NCBI GenBank assembly: GCA_900553845.1 | Contig: USEW01000065.1 | Span: 1 to 9,907, forward strand | Direction: 5' to 3' | DNA from: an uncultured bacterium | GTDB taxonomy: Bacteria; Cyanobacteriota; Vampirovibrionia; Gastranaerophilales; Gastranaerophilaceae | Length of the DNA stretch: 9,907 nucleotides | Shown here: positions 1-5,370 of the stretch, one piece after another | Layout of the letters: every line of letters begins with the position of its first letter | Numbering within the stretch: the first letter of the stretch is position 1 | The notes under the pieces: generated by a model | The model's input: only the letters and a program-made list of their open reading frames with translations | Told to the model about the DNA's origin: nothing | The model's database searches: none | Translations under genes and position numbers: made by a program

Positions 1-1
1 T

Positions 2-412
2 TCAATCTATTTTGGCATAATAATTGAAAACGACAAATACCAAAATCTTCCATTTGATTTTACAGTATATGAGAAAAAAACATTTAGTGATATTATAAAA
101 ATATTTGAAAATAGCGCTAATATATTTGATAATTATCAAATTTACCAATTATTTAAAGATAAAAATATTGAATCGATTATTATTTATTATTTAAAAACAA
201 ACGATAATAATGCTATAAAATATTTGGATAAATTAAGTAAAATAAAATTAAGCATAACAGGTAAAGACTTAATAAAACTAGGGGTAAAGGAAGGAAAGGT
301 TTTTAAAATTATTTTTGACGAGGTTTTAAAAGTAAAATTATCAAAACCAAATATGAAAAAAGAGGAGGAGTTACAATTCGTTACAAATTTGCTAGCAAAA
401 AAAATTTTTTGA
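2..412 (+). CDS. cca: CCA-adding enzyme (tRNA nucleotidyltransferase family), C-terminal part, 5' truncated
   Basis: The reading frame is open from the window edge to a TGA stop, giving 136 residues with no natural start in view, so the N-terminal catalytic head lies outside. The last 55 residues carry the family's C-terminal signature: an I-T-G-K-D-L-I segment followed by L-G-V-K-E-G-K and a tail helix with E-E-E-L. This matches the ISGxDLxxLGxxxGPxxGxxL region of class II tRNA nucleotidyltransferases and related poly(A) polymerases. The visible part is lysine- and isoleucine-rich and mostly helical, as expected for the body and tail domains that hold the tRNA acceptor arm. Such enzymes add or repair the 3' CCA of tRNAs in the cytoplasm. 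Without the head domain I cannot tell a CCA-adding enzyme from an A-adding or poly(A) relative. The gene ends 39 bases before the next start. Confidence 0.7.
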   Translation, partial: SIYFGIIIENDKYQNLPFDFTVYEKKTFSDIIKIFENSANIFDNYQIYQLFKDKNIESIIIYYLKTNDNNAIKYLDKLSKIKLSITGKDLIKLGVKEGKVFKIIFDEVLKVKLSKPNMKKEEELQFVTNLLAKKIF

Positions 413-439
413 GTTTTTATATAACTAAATGAATAAATC

Positions 440-446
440 GGGAGGG
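440..446 (+). promoter_or_regulatory. strong Shine-Dalgarno site of the 452 gene
   Basis: GGGAGGG lies five bases before the ATG at 452. It is one of the best ribosome binding sites in the window and makes the 452 start secure. Several other genes here have no recognisable site. Confidence 0.75.
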
Positions 447-451
447 AAATT

Positions 452-934
452 ATGAAAATATCACCATTAAATATTAGTTTTAAGTCAGATATAATTGAAA
501 GCAATACAACAAAACCCAAATACCAAACATATTATGAAAACCCGATTGATAGACAGACTGAAAAAAACTTAGCTATTTTAAGCACAAGTGTGACAAGTTT
601 GGCAATTGGCGGTCTTGCTGCCGGAGCTACATTAATGGCACAGCATAAAAAGGATTGGAAACTACCAACAATTATAGGTCTTGGTGCTGCAGCACTTGCC
701 CTTGGGATATCGTTACCATCTGCTTTATATAATATAAAAGTAAAAGCATTTACACGAGAAAAAGAAATGGATGTATTTTCACGCTCTCAGGAAGCAAAAT
801 CATCAATATTGGAAGGTGTAAATGACCAAATACATGATGATTCCGTTCCATTCGATGACAAAGTTAAAAATTATGCAACCGTTCAAATGGCTAATAATGG
901 TCATGGTGTTATGATAATGAACGGCAAGGTATAA
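452..934 (+). CDS. two-helix membrane protein of unknown function (160 aa)
   Basis: I do not recognise this family. The start is fixed by the strong Shine-Dalgarno site just upstream. Residues 1-39 are polar, Asn/Ser/Thr-rich, with an early I-S-F-K-S motif (residues 8-12). Two hydrophobic Gly/Ala-rich segments follow at about 40-63 and 71-94, joined by a short basic loop (HKKDWK), which suggests a membrane hairpin. Small residues are spaced G-x3-G in helix 1 (G54/G58) and recur in helix 2, a pattern that favours close helix packing. The C-terminal 65 residues are charged and end in a likely soluble tail. There is no cleavable signal peptide because the N-terminus is long and polar. The next gene starts 18 bases after its stop and has the same plan, so the two are probably co-transcribed. 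A holin-like or membrane-scaffold role is possible but unsupported. Confidence 0.75.
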   Translation: MKISPLNISFKSDIIESNTTKPKYQTYYENPIDRQTEKNLAILSTSVTSLAIGGLAAGATLMAQHKKDWKLPTIIGLGAAALALGISLPSALYNIKVKAFTREKEMDVFSRSQEAKSSILEGVNDQIHDDSVPFDDKVKNYATVQMANNGHGVMIMNGKV

Positions 935-952
935 AATAACCGGTAATTATTT

Positions 953-1558
953 ATGAGTTTAAGCATAACAAATAAAAATAGAGTATGCAGAAGCTTTGGC
1001 AATAGCGCTTGTGTAAACCCGGATAACATAGTGAATAACAAATCTAATGTAAGCAATAAAAATGCTGAAAATCCTATTTCAAAAAAAGGTGAAAAAGTAG
1101 TTTTGTTTTCCGGTGCTTTAATTTCAGCCATGGGAGTAATTTTAAAAGGTCTTTACAAAATCTCAAGTGAAGATACTGATGGCTCCTTAAACAAAAGTTT
1201 TAATAAATTTATAAACAAGATAATAGATAAAAAAAGTCCAAATGTAAAAGGTGAAAAACGTGATGTAATGTTTATAGGTACATCGCTTCTTGTTCTTGGT
1301 TTGATTGTAATTGGCGGTGGTATTTTAAGTGTATTAACTAAAGCACCAAAACTTAATTACGAAGGAAATATCAATGCTTTTAAAAAATCAAAAAAAATGG
1401 ATGCTTATATAAAAGGTAATAATGCCGAAGTTGAACTATATAATCAAATGAATCAAAGGGCAAAAAGTACTTTTGACCCGCAAGAACGCCAAAAATTATA
1501 TTCTTCATATATGTTACTTCAAAATGCAAAAAATATACCGCCAAATTGGGCTTCATAG
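953..1558 (+). CDS. two-helix membrane protein of unknown function, similar in layout to its upstream neighbour (201 aa)
   Basis: I do not recognise this family. Residues 1-45 are polar and Asn-rich with an R-S-F-G-N-S motif at about 13-18. Hydrophobic segments lie at about 49-68 and 104-127, separated by a Lys/Asn-rich loop of about 35 residues. Just after helix 2 comes N-A-F-x4-K-K-M-D (about 141-150). The upstream protein has K-A-F-x4-K-E-M-D in the same place, which suggests a distant paralogue pair. The C-terminal 50 residues are hydrophilic and probably helical. No clear Shine-Dalgarno site precedes ATG 953; only a weak GGTAA lies nearby. Translation probably depends on coupling or the AT-rich leader, and transcription on the upstream gene 18 bases away. 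The start is chosen as the first in-frame ATG and is a little less certain than the rest. Confidence 0.7.
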   Translation: MSLSITNKNRVCRSFGNSACVNPDNIVNNKSNVSNKNAENPISKKGEKVVLFSGALISAMGVILKGLYKISSEDTDGSLNKSFNKFINKIIDKKSPNVKGEKRDVMFIGTSLLVLGLIVIGGGILSVLTKAPKLNYEGNINAFKKSKKMDAYIKGNNAEVELYNQMNQRAKSTFDPQERQKLYSSYMLLQNAKNIPPNWAS

Positions 1559-1563
1559 TTTTA

Positions 1564-1597
1564 TATAACCTTTTTTATTTAATGAAAAAATGTTATA
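1564..1597. repeat. imperfect inverted repeat overlapping the 1606 promoter
   Basis: The arms 1564-1576 and 1585-1597 are complementary at 12 of 13 positions, with an 8-base spacer (1577-1584). The left arm reads TATAAC-C-TTTTTT and the right arm AAAAAA-T-GTTATA. The right arm contains the TG and most of the TATAAT of the extended -10 element at 1591-1599. It could be an operator, or a weak AT-only hairpin ending the upstream transcript. It lacks the GC stem and trailing T-run of a normal intrinsic terminator. Confidence 0.5.
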
Positions 1598-1599
1598 AT
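1591..1599 (+). promoter_or_regulatory. extended -10 promoter element of the 1606 gene
   Basis: TGTTATAAT fits the extended -10 consensus TGnTATAAT exactly. No good -35 box is present, as is usual for extended -10 promoters. Initiation six to seven bases downstream would fall at about 1605-1606, on the A of the start codon, implying a leaderless mRNA. No Shine-Dalgarno site is present between the -10 and the ATG. Confidence 0.6.
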
Positions 1600-1605
1600 T
1601 AAATT

Positions 1606-1785
1606 ATGGAAAATGAGAAAAAAAAGTTTTTGGGAATATATTTTGAATGCTGCAATGTTTATAGTCGTATATACGAAAATAAAGATAAAACAGCCTATGT
1701 TGGTCGTTGTCCCAAATGCTTGCGCCCGGTAAGAGTCAAAATTGGTGAAGGTGGAACTAATTCAAGATTTTTCAAAGCTCTTTAG
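1606..1785 (+). CDS. small conserved zinc-ribbon-like protein (59 aa)
   Basis: This short gene encodes a 59-residue protein. Paired cysteines occur at 15-16 (F-E-C-C-N-V-Y) and again at 35 and 38 (C-P-K-C), a spacing suited to binding one zinc ion. The flanking segments, Y-S-R-I-Y-E-N, T-A-Y-V-G-R and G-E-G-G-T-N-S-R-F-F at the end, resemble a small uncharacterised family that I recall from Planctomycetes and other bacteria, so I take it as real rather than chance. Being dense in conserved-looking residues (C, G, Y, F, R) is itself against a random frame. No function is known to me. A nucleic-acid-binding or assembly role would be typical of such ribbons but is inference. It has its own extended -10 promoter and no ribosome binding site, and the PNP gene follows 85 bases downstream with a separate promoter. 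Confidence 0.75.
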   Translation: MENEKKKFLGIYFECCNVYSRIYENKDKTAYVGRCPKCLRPVRVKIGEGGTNSRFFKAL

Positions 1786-1828
1786 AAGATTTGAAAAAAA
1801 TATAAATAAAACAATATTTCATAATTTA

Positions 1829-1837
1829 TGATATAAT
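1829..1837 (+). promoter_or_regulatory. extended -10 promoter of the PNP gene
   Basis: TGATATAAT matches TGnTATAAT exactly (hexamer 1832-1837). A start near 1844 would give a leader of about 27 bases containing GGAGAG at 1855-1860, ten bases before the ATG. The region around -35 is not consensus-like. The leader is too short for a purine riboswitch. Confidence 0.6.
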
Positions 1838-1870
1838 TATTTTGTTTAAATTATGGAGAGTTTTTGATTA

Positions 1871-2674
1871 ATGCAAGAAACTTTAAATTATATAAGAGAA
1901 AAAATAGGAAATTTTATTCCTGAAACAGCCTGTATACTTGGTTCCGGGCTTGGAGAATTGGCTAATGAATTTGAAAACTCAATAAAATTAAGCTTTAGCG
2001 ACATTCCTGGATTTAAAAAGCCGACAATTGAAGGACATGCTGGAAATTTAGTTTTTGTAAAGATAGATAACAAAAATGTCGTGTTTATGCAAGGACGATA
2101 TCATTATTATGAAGGACACACAATAAAAGATGTCATTTTTCCAATAAAAGTGTTAAAACTTTTGGGGCTAAAAAATTTAATTATTACAAATGCTGCCGGC
2201 GGCTTAAATCAAAATTATAAGCCTGGAACTTTAATGTTAATTAATGACCATATTAATTTTACTGGTACAAACCCTTTAATTGGTCCAAATGATGAGAAAA
2301 TGGGACCAAGATTTCCTGATATGTCAGAAGTTTATAATCTTGAGCTTATTAAAAAAGCAAACGATATTGCAAGAGATTTAAATATTCATGTTGAAAATGG
2401 TGTCTATATTGGAGTTACCGGTCCTAGTTACGAAACGCCATCTGAAATAAGAATGTTTAGAAATTTTGGTGCTTCTGCTATTGGCATGTCAACCGTAAAT
2501 GAAGCTATTTATGCTAACTATTGCGGGTTAAAAGTTCTTGGTATTAGCTGTATAACAAATTGTGCTGCGGGATTATCAAAAACAAAATTGTCTCATAATG
2601 AAGTTGTTGAAACCGCCAATCGTGTTAAATCCCAATTTAAAACACTTGTTAAAAATATTATTCAAAAAATATAG
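1871..2674 (+). CDS. punA: purine nucleoside phosphorylase, trimeric PNP-I type (267 aa)
   Basis: It catalyses phosphorolysis of purine nucleosides (inosine, guanosine and their deoxy forms) to free base and (deoxy)ribose-1-phosphate, in cytosolic purine salvage. The length is normal for the trimeric, mammalian-like family and differs from hexameric DeoD. Visible motifs are the phosphate loop G-S-G-L-G (24-28), E-G-H-A-G with H56, Q-G-R-Y-H-Y-Y-E-G-H (74-83), N-A-A-G-G (107-111), G-V-T-G-P-S-Y-E-T-P (181-190) with E188 as the base-contacting glutamate, G-M-S-T-V (205-209), and T-N-C-A-A-G with N230 matching the base-binding Asn. H242 in the L-S-H-N-E-V segment corresponds to the ribose-contacting His. 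The residue after G-M-S-T-V is Asn210, where the family usually has Pro. ATG 1871 has an acceptable GGAGAG site, and the gene has its own extended -10 promoter. The close MTAP family is the main alternative, but the motif set favours PNP. Confidence 0.93.
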   Translation: MQETLNYIREKIGNFIPETACILGSGLGELANEFENSIKLSFSDIPGFKKPTIEGHAGNLVFVKIDNKNVVFMQGRYHYYEGHTIKDVIFPIKVLKLLGLKNLIITNAAGGLNQNYKPGTLMLINDHINFTGTNPLIGPNDEKMGPRFPDMSEVYNLELIKKANDIARDLNIHVENGVYIGVTGPSYETPSEIRMFRNFGASAIGMSTVNEAIYANYCGLKVLGISCITNCAAGLSKTKLSHNEVVETANRVKSQFKTLVKNIIQKI

Positions 2675-2687
2675 CCTTAATATAAAC

Positions 2688-2720
2688 TTGAATATTTTTT
2701 AATTTATGTTATTTTATAGA
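2688..2720 (+). promoter_or_regulatory. possible weak promoter of the ferredoxin gene
   Basis: A TTGAAT at 2688-2693 could serve as a -35 box, with TATAGA at 2715-2720 as -10. The spacer of 21 bases is longer than ideal; ATTTTA at 2711-2716 would give 17 bases but is a poorer hexamer. The gap between PNP and ferredoxin (2675-2781) holds no terminator that I can defend, so read-through from the PNP promoter is equally possible. Confidence 0.3.
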
Positions 2721-2781
2721 TAAAGCAAAAGAATTTATTTTGCCAATTGTACAAAATGATGAGGAAAAAAGGAGACTTTAA

Positions 2782-2961
2782 ATGAAAGTAACTATTGAAG
2801 ATGGATGCATAGCTTGCGGTGCTTGCGAATCAATTTGTGATGCTGTTTTTACAGTTGATGATGTTGCAACTGTTAACCAATCAGAAGTAGCAAGTAACGA
2901 AGATTGTGTTAAAGAAGCTGCTGAATCATGCCCTGTTAGTGTGATTAAAGTTGAAGAATAG
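2782..2961 (+). CDS. [4Fe-4S] ferredoxin, single-cluster type (59 aa)
   Basis: This small acidic electron carrier has C9-x2-C12-x2-C15 plus C50-P51, the four ligands of one [4Fe-4S] cluster. Two further cysteines, C19 and C42, sit exactly where the single-cluster Thermotoga-type ferredoxin has its disulfide pair. In that protein the numbers are each one higher: 10/13/16/51 for the cluster and 20/43 for the disulfide. The second cluster of clostridial 2[4Fe-4S] ferredoxins is therefore absent. It would shuttle low-potential electrons in the cytosol, for example to or from pyruvate:ferredoxin oxidoreductase or hydrogenase, but no partner is in the window. The ATG has a clear AAGGAG site (2769-2774) seven bases upstream. 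The gene is short and monocistronic or read through from PNP, and it ends 19 bases before a strong terminator. Confidence 0.93.
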   Translation: MKVTIEDGCIACGACESICDAVFTVDDVATVNQSEVASNEDCVKEAAESCPVSVIKVEE

Positions 2962-2980
2962 CTTTTAACTTTTTTTATAA

Positions 2981-3020
2981 GCGGCGCGGTTTTTGATTAA
3001 TAAAAACCGCGCCGCTTTTT
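2981..3020 (+). terminator. strong intrinsic terminator after the ferredoxin gene
   Basis: A perfect 14-bp stem (2981-2994 with 3002-3015), GC-rich at its base, has a 7-base loop and is followed by five Ts (3016-3020). It stands out sharply in this AT-rich DNA. It isolates the PNP-ferredoxin region from purA. Confidence 0.95.
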
Positions 3021-3025
3021 GTATA

Positions 3026-3054
3026 TTGAGTTATTTTTTCATTTGTAATAAAAT
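3026..3054 (+). promoter_or_regulatory. promoter of purA
   Basis: TTGAGT (3026-3031) and TAAAAT (3049-3054) are separated by exactly 17 bases. They sit six bases after the ferredoxin terminator. Transcription from about 3061 gives a leader of about 27 bases to ATG 3088. It also rules out the far-upstream TTG at 3058 as a start on this transcript. Confidence 0.6.
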
Positions 3055-3078
3055 AAATTGGTAATAATGAAAAATAAT

Positions 3079-3083
3079 GAGGG
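3079..3083 (+). promoter_or_regulatory. Shine-Dalgarno site deciding the purA start
   Basis: GAGGG precedes ATG 3088 by four bases. The ATG at 3067 and the TTG at 3058 have no comparable site. Starting at 3088 also puts the catalytic residues at the expected numbers (Asp13, His41). Confidence 0.6.
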
Positions 3084-3087
3084 TAAA

Positions 3088-4380
3088 ATGGGAAATGTAG
3101 TTGTTGTTGGCGCGCAGTGGGGAGATGAAGGGAAAGCAAAGATTACAGATCTTTTATCAAAGGACGCAAATTTTATAATCCGTTACCAGGGCGGTTGCAA
3201 TGCAGGTCATACAGTTGTTGTTGGCGATGAAACATATAAATTTCACTTGATACCCTCTGGTGTATTAAATAAAGACAAAAAATGCTTTATTGGCTCAGGT
3301 GTTGTTATACACCCCGAAACCTTTAAGAAAGAAATTGATGATTTAAAAGCCCGCAATATTGATTTATCAAATTTAAAAATAAGCCCGCTTGCATCAATTA
3401 CCATGCCATACCATATAGATCTAGACGGAGCAAGCGAATCAAGTCAAAATGAAAATAAAATAGGCACAACAAAAAAAGGTATAGGACCGACATACTCTGA
3501 TAAAATAGCTCGTGTTGGCTTAAAAGTACAAGATTTATTTGATGAAGAACTTTCAATTAAACTTGATAAAATTTTACCCTTAAAAAATAGTATTTTAACA
3601 AAAGTCTATGGTTTAAATCCTTATTCAAAAGAAGAAATTCTTAAATTATGTAAAGAGTATGCCGGAATATTTAAACCTTATGTATGCGAAAACTGGCAAG
3701 ATGTTTTGCTTGAAGCAAAAAATAACGGCAATATCTTATTTGAAGGTGCGCAAGGTGTAATGCTTGATGTTGATTTTGGAACTTATCCATATGTAACAAG
3801 CTCAAACCCTATTGCAGGGGGGGCTTCAACAGGTTCAGGTTTAGGTCCGAATGTTATTGATGATGTTATTGGCGTATTTAAAGCATATATCACTCGTGTT
3901 GGAGAAGGTCCTTTTGTTACAGAGCTTGACAATGAAACAGGCAAAAAAATTCAAACAATAGGCGTCGAATTTGGAACTACAACAGGACGTGCAAGACGTT
4001 GCGGTTGGTTTGATGCTGTTGTTGCAAAATATTCGGCTTTAGTAAGCGGAATCACTCAAATCGCATTAACGAAAATTGATGTTTTTGATACTTTTGATGA
4101 AATAAAATTATGCACTTCATACCGTGACAAACGAAACGGAGAAATATACACTAACTATCCCACAAATGTTTCACTTCATAAACACTTAGAACCTATATAT
4201 GAAACATTTGAAGGCTGGAAAATGGATATTTCTAAAATTAAAAACTACAAAGAGTTGCCACAAAACTTGATTACATATTTAAAACGTATTGAACAAATTG
4301 TGGGTGCAAAAGTAACAATAATTTCAGTAGGACCAAAACGCGAACAAACAATTATGCTTGAAAATCCCCTTGAAATGTAA
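3088..4380 (+). CDS. purA: adenylosuccinate synthetase (430 aa)
   Basis: It makes adenylosuccinate from IMP, aspartate and GTP, the first committed step to AMP, in the cytosol. From ATG 3088 the protein opens M-G-N-V-V-V-V-G-A-Q-W-G-D-E-G-K, with the catalytic Asp at 13 and His at 41 (N-A-G-H), as in the E. coli enzyme. Other signatures are R-Y-Q-G-G (32-36), H-L-I-P-S-G, G-T-T-K-K-G-I-G-P, the V-G-E-G-P-F-V-T-E segment, G-T-T-T-G-R-A-R-R-C-G-W-F-D, T-K-I-D for guanine binding, and S-V-G-P-K-R near the C-terminus. At 430 residues it is the usual length and intact. The normally glycine position in G-D-E-G-K-G-K is Ala17 here. Upstream in-frame starts at 3058 and 3067 would add 10 or 7 residues with no family support. 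It has its own promoter and lies convergent with the TPR gene, 25 bases away. Confidence 0.97.
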   Translation: MGNVVVVGAQWGDEGKAKITDLLSKDANFIIRYQGGCNAGHTVVVGDETYKFHLIPSGVLNKDKKCFIGSGVVIHPETFKKEIDDLKARNIDLSNLKISPLASITMPYHIDLDGASESSQNENKIGTTKKGIGPTYSDKIARVGLKVQDLFDEELSIKLDKILPLKNSILTKVYGLNPYSKEEILKLCKEYAGIFKPYVCENWQDVLLEAKNNGNILFEGAQGVMLDVDFGTYPYVTSSNPIAGGASTGSGLGPNVIDDVIGVFKAYITRVGEGPFVTELDNETGKKIQTIGVEFGTTTGRARRCGWFDAVVAKYSALVSGITQIALTKIDVFDTFDEIKLCTSYRDKRNGEIYTNYPTNVSLHKHLEPIYETFEGWKMDISKIKNYKELPQNLITYLKRIEQIVGAKVTIISVGPKREQTIMLENPLEM

Positions 4381-4390
4381 GGTAGTAGAG

Positions 4391-4417
4391 ATTAATAAAA
4401 ATATATTATTTATTAAT
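4391..4417. repeat. AT-only inverted repeat between convergent genes
   Basis: ATTAATAAA (4391-4399) and TTTATTAAT (4409-4417) are perfect inverted copies with a 9-base loop. It lies across the 3' ends of purA and the TPR gene and could work weakly as a two-way transcription end. It has no GC pairs and no adjoining T-run, so it is not a convincing terminator. Confidence 0.35.
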
Positions 4418-5332
4418 AGAATTTAATTCTTTTTTTATAAGATTAATATCATAACTTAAACTCTGGTAATTTTTTAAAGCCTGTTTTAAATTTAAAACAT
4501 ATTTTTCATTATCACTATCCTTATAACATCGTGAAAGATAATAATATAAGTCCCCGTCAAAATTGTTAATTTCAAGTGCTTTAGCAATAAAAGTTTTTGC
4601 TTTGTCATACATTTTTTGTTTAATAAATATTTTAGCAAGTATCTTATAAGCGTTTAAATCTTTAGGATTAATTTTAACAGTTTTTTGAAGATATTCAACC
4701 GCCATATCGTTATTTTCAAGCAAAAAATAAATAGAAGCCAGATTATAATATGCCCAGCTATAATCCGGAAACTTTTCTATAAGCGAATTATAAGTATCAA
4801 TTGCTATATTTATATCTCCGTTTTGAAAATAACAATAAGCTAAATTGTATAATGCAAGACTATCAAGTGGATTAAGCGAAAAAGCCTTTTTAAAAAAATC
4901 TATAGCCTCGCTGATTTTTCCCTGCTTTAAATATATCTGCCCCATATTAAAATAGGTATTTGCATCATTTTTATCAAACTGCATAACCTTGTTGAAGTAT
5001 TGCAAAGCTTCCTCATATTTTTTTTGAATTAGATACAAAAGCGCTAAATTGTAATTAAAGTCAGTTTCGGATTCGTTCAATGATATGGCTTTTAAATAGT
5101 TTTTTTCAGCCATTTTCATATTATTTAGTTTTTCCCAGGTAATTCCCAAATTATAGTACAATCTGGGGTCTTCATCCTTAAATATATTAGTTAAATCAAG
5201 CAGATATTTTAGCGCCTCTTCGTTTAAGCCGGCATCTAAAAGCAAAACGGATAACTCGCGCATAGCTTGAAAATTTTGATTATCAGCTTTTACAATATCA
5301 CGTAATTCATGAATTTTTTCAAATTTATCCAT
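4406..5332 (-). CDS. tetratricopeptide-repeat protein (308 aa)
   Basis: Nearly the whole protein is an uninterrupted TPR solenoid: about eight 34-residue units from residue 21 to 292, with junctions near 55, 89, 123, 157, 191, 225 and 259. The middle units are textbook, with Y-x-N-L/M-G/A-x-x-Y-x3-G/K at helix A, A-x3-[FY] at helix B, and a closing P or N/D. The first and last units are degenerate and probably cap the ends. There is no signal peptide, membrane segment or catalytic domain, so it is a cytosolic protein-binding scaffold whose partner is unknown. It starts 38 bases after topA on the same strand, which suggests read-through from that operon. No Shine-Dalgarno site precedes the ATG. 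A TATAAT lies only one base upstream of the ATG, too close to be its promoter. TPR proteins of this kind are common and their context says little about function. Confidence 0.9.
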   Translation of the reverse strand: MDKFEKIHELRDIVKADNQNFQAMRELSVLLLDAGLNEEALKYLLDLTNIFKDEDPRLYYNLGITWEKLNNMKMAEKNYLKAISLNESETDFNYNLALLYLIQKKYEEALQYFNKVMQFDKNDANTYFNMGQIYLKQGKISEAIDFFKKAFSLNPLDSLALYNLAYCYFQNGDINIAIDTYNSLIEKFPDYSWAYYNLASIYFLLENNDMAVEYLQKTVKINPKDLNAYKILAKIFIKQKMYDKAKTFIAKALEINNFDGDLYYYLSRCYKDSDNEKYVLNLKQALKNYQSLSYDINLIKKELNSINK

Positions 5333-5370
5333 AATTATAATGATATCAAAAGTTTCATAATCTGTCTAAT

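Noticed and set aside
187..519. 110-codon - strand frame across the end of the cca-like gene and the start of the 452 gene
   Set aside because: It runs opposite two better-supported genes, and its hydrophobic Phe/Ile/Ser-rich product is what antisense of Lys-rich coding sequence gives.
2725..2743. GCAAAA/TTTTGC hairpin in the PNP-ferredoxin gap
   Set aside because: The six-pair stem is mostly A-T with no T-run after it, so it is too weak to call a terminator or a regulatory RNA.
2756..2785. Nine-codon frame overlapping the ferredoxin start in an ATGA arrangement
   Set aside because: It has no ribosome site of its own, its sequence is mostly the ferredoxin Shine-Dalgarno region, and its product (MMRKKGDFK) has no attenuator-like codon run.
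3055..3087. Purine riboswitch upstream of purA or PNP
   Set aside because: The predicted leaders are only about 27 bases long, far too short for a purine-sensing aptamer.
5334..5339. TATAAT on the - strand immediately before the TPR gene as its promoter
   Set aside because: It ends one base before the ATG, so the transcript would begin inside the gene. Read-through from topA is more likely.
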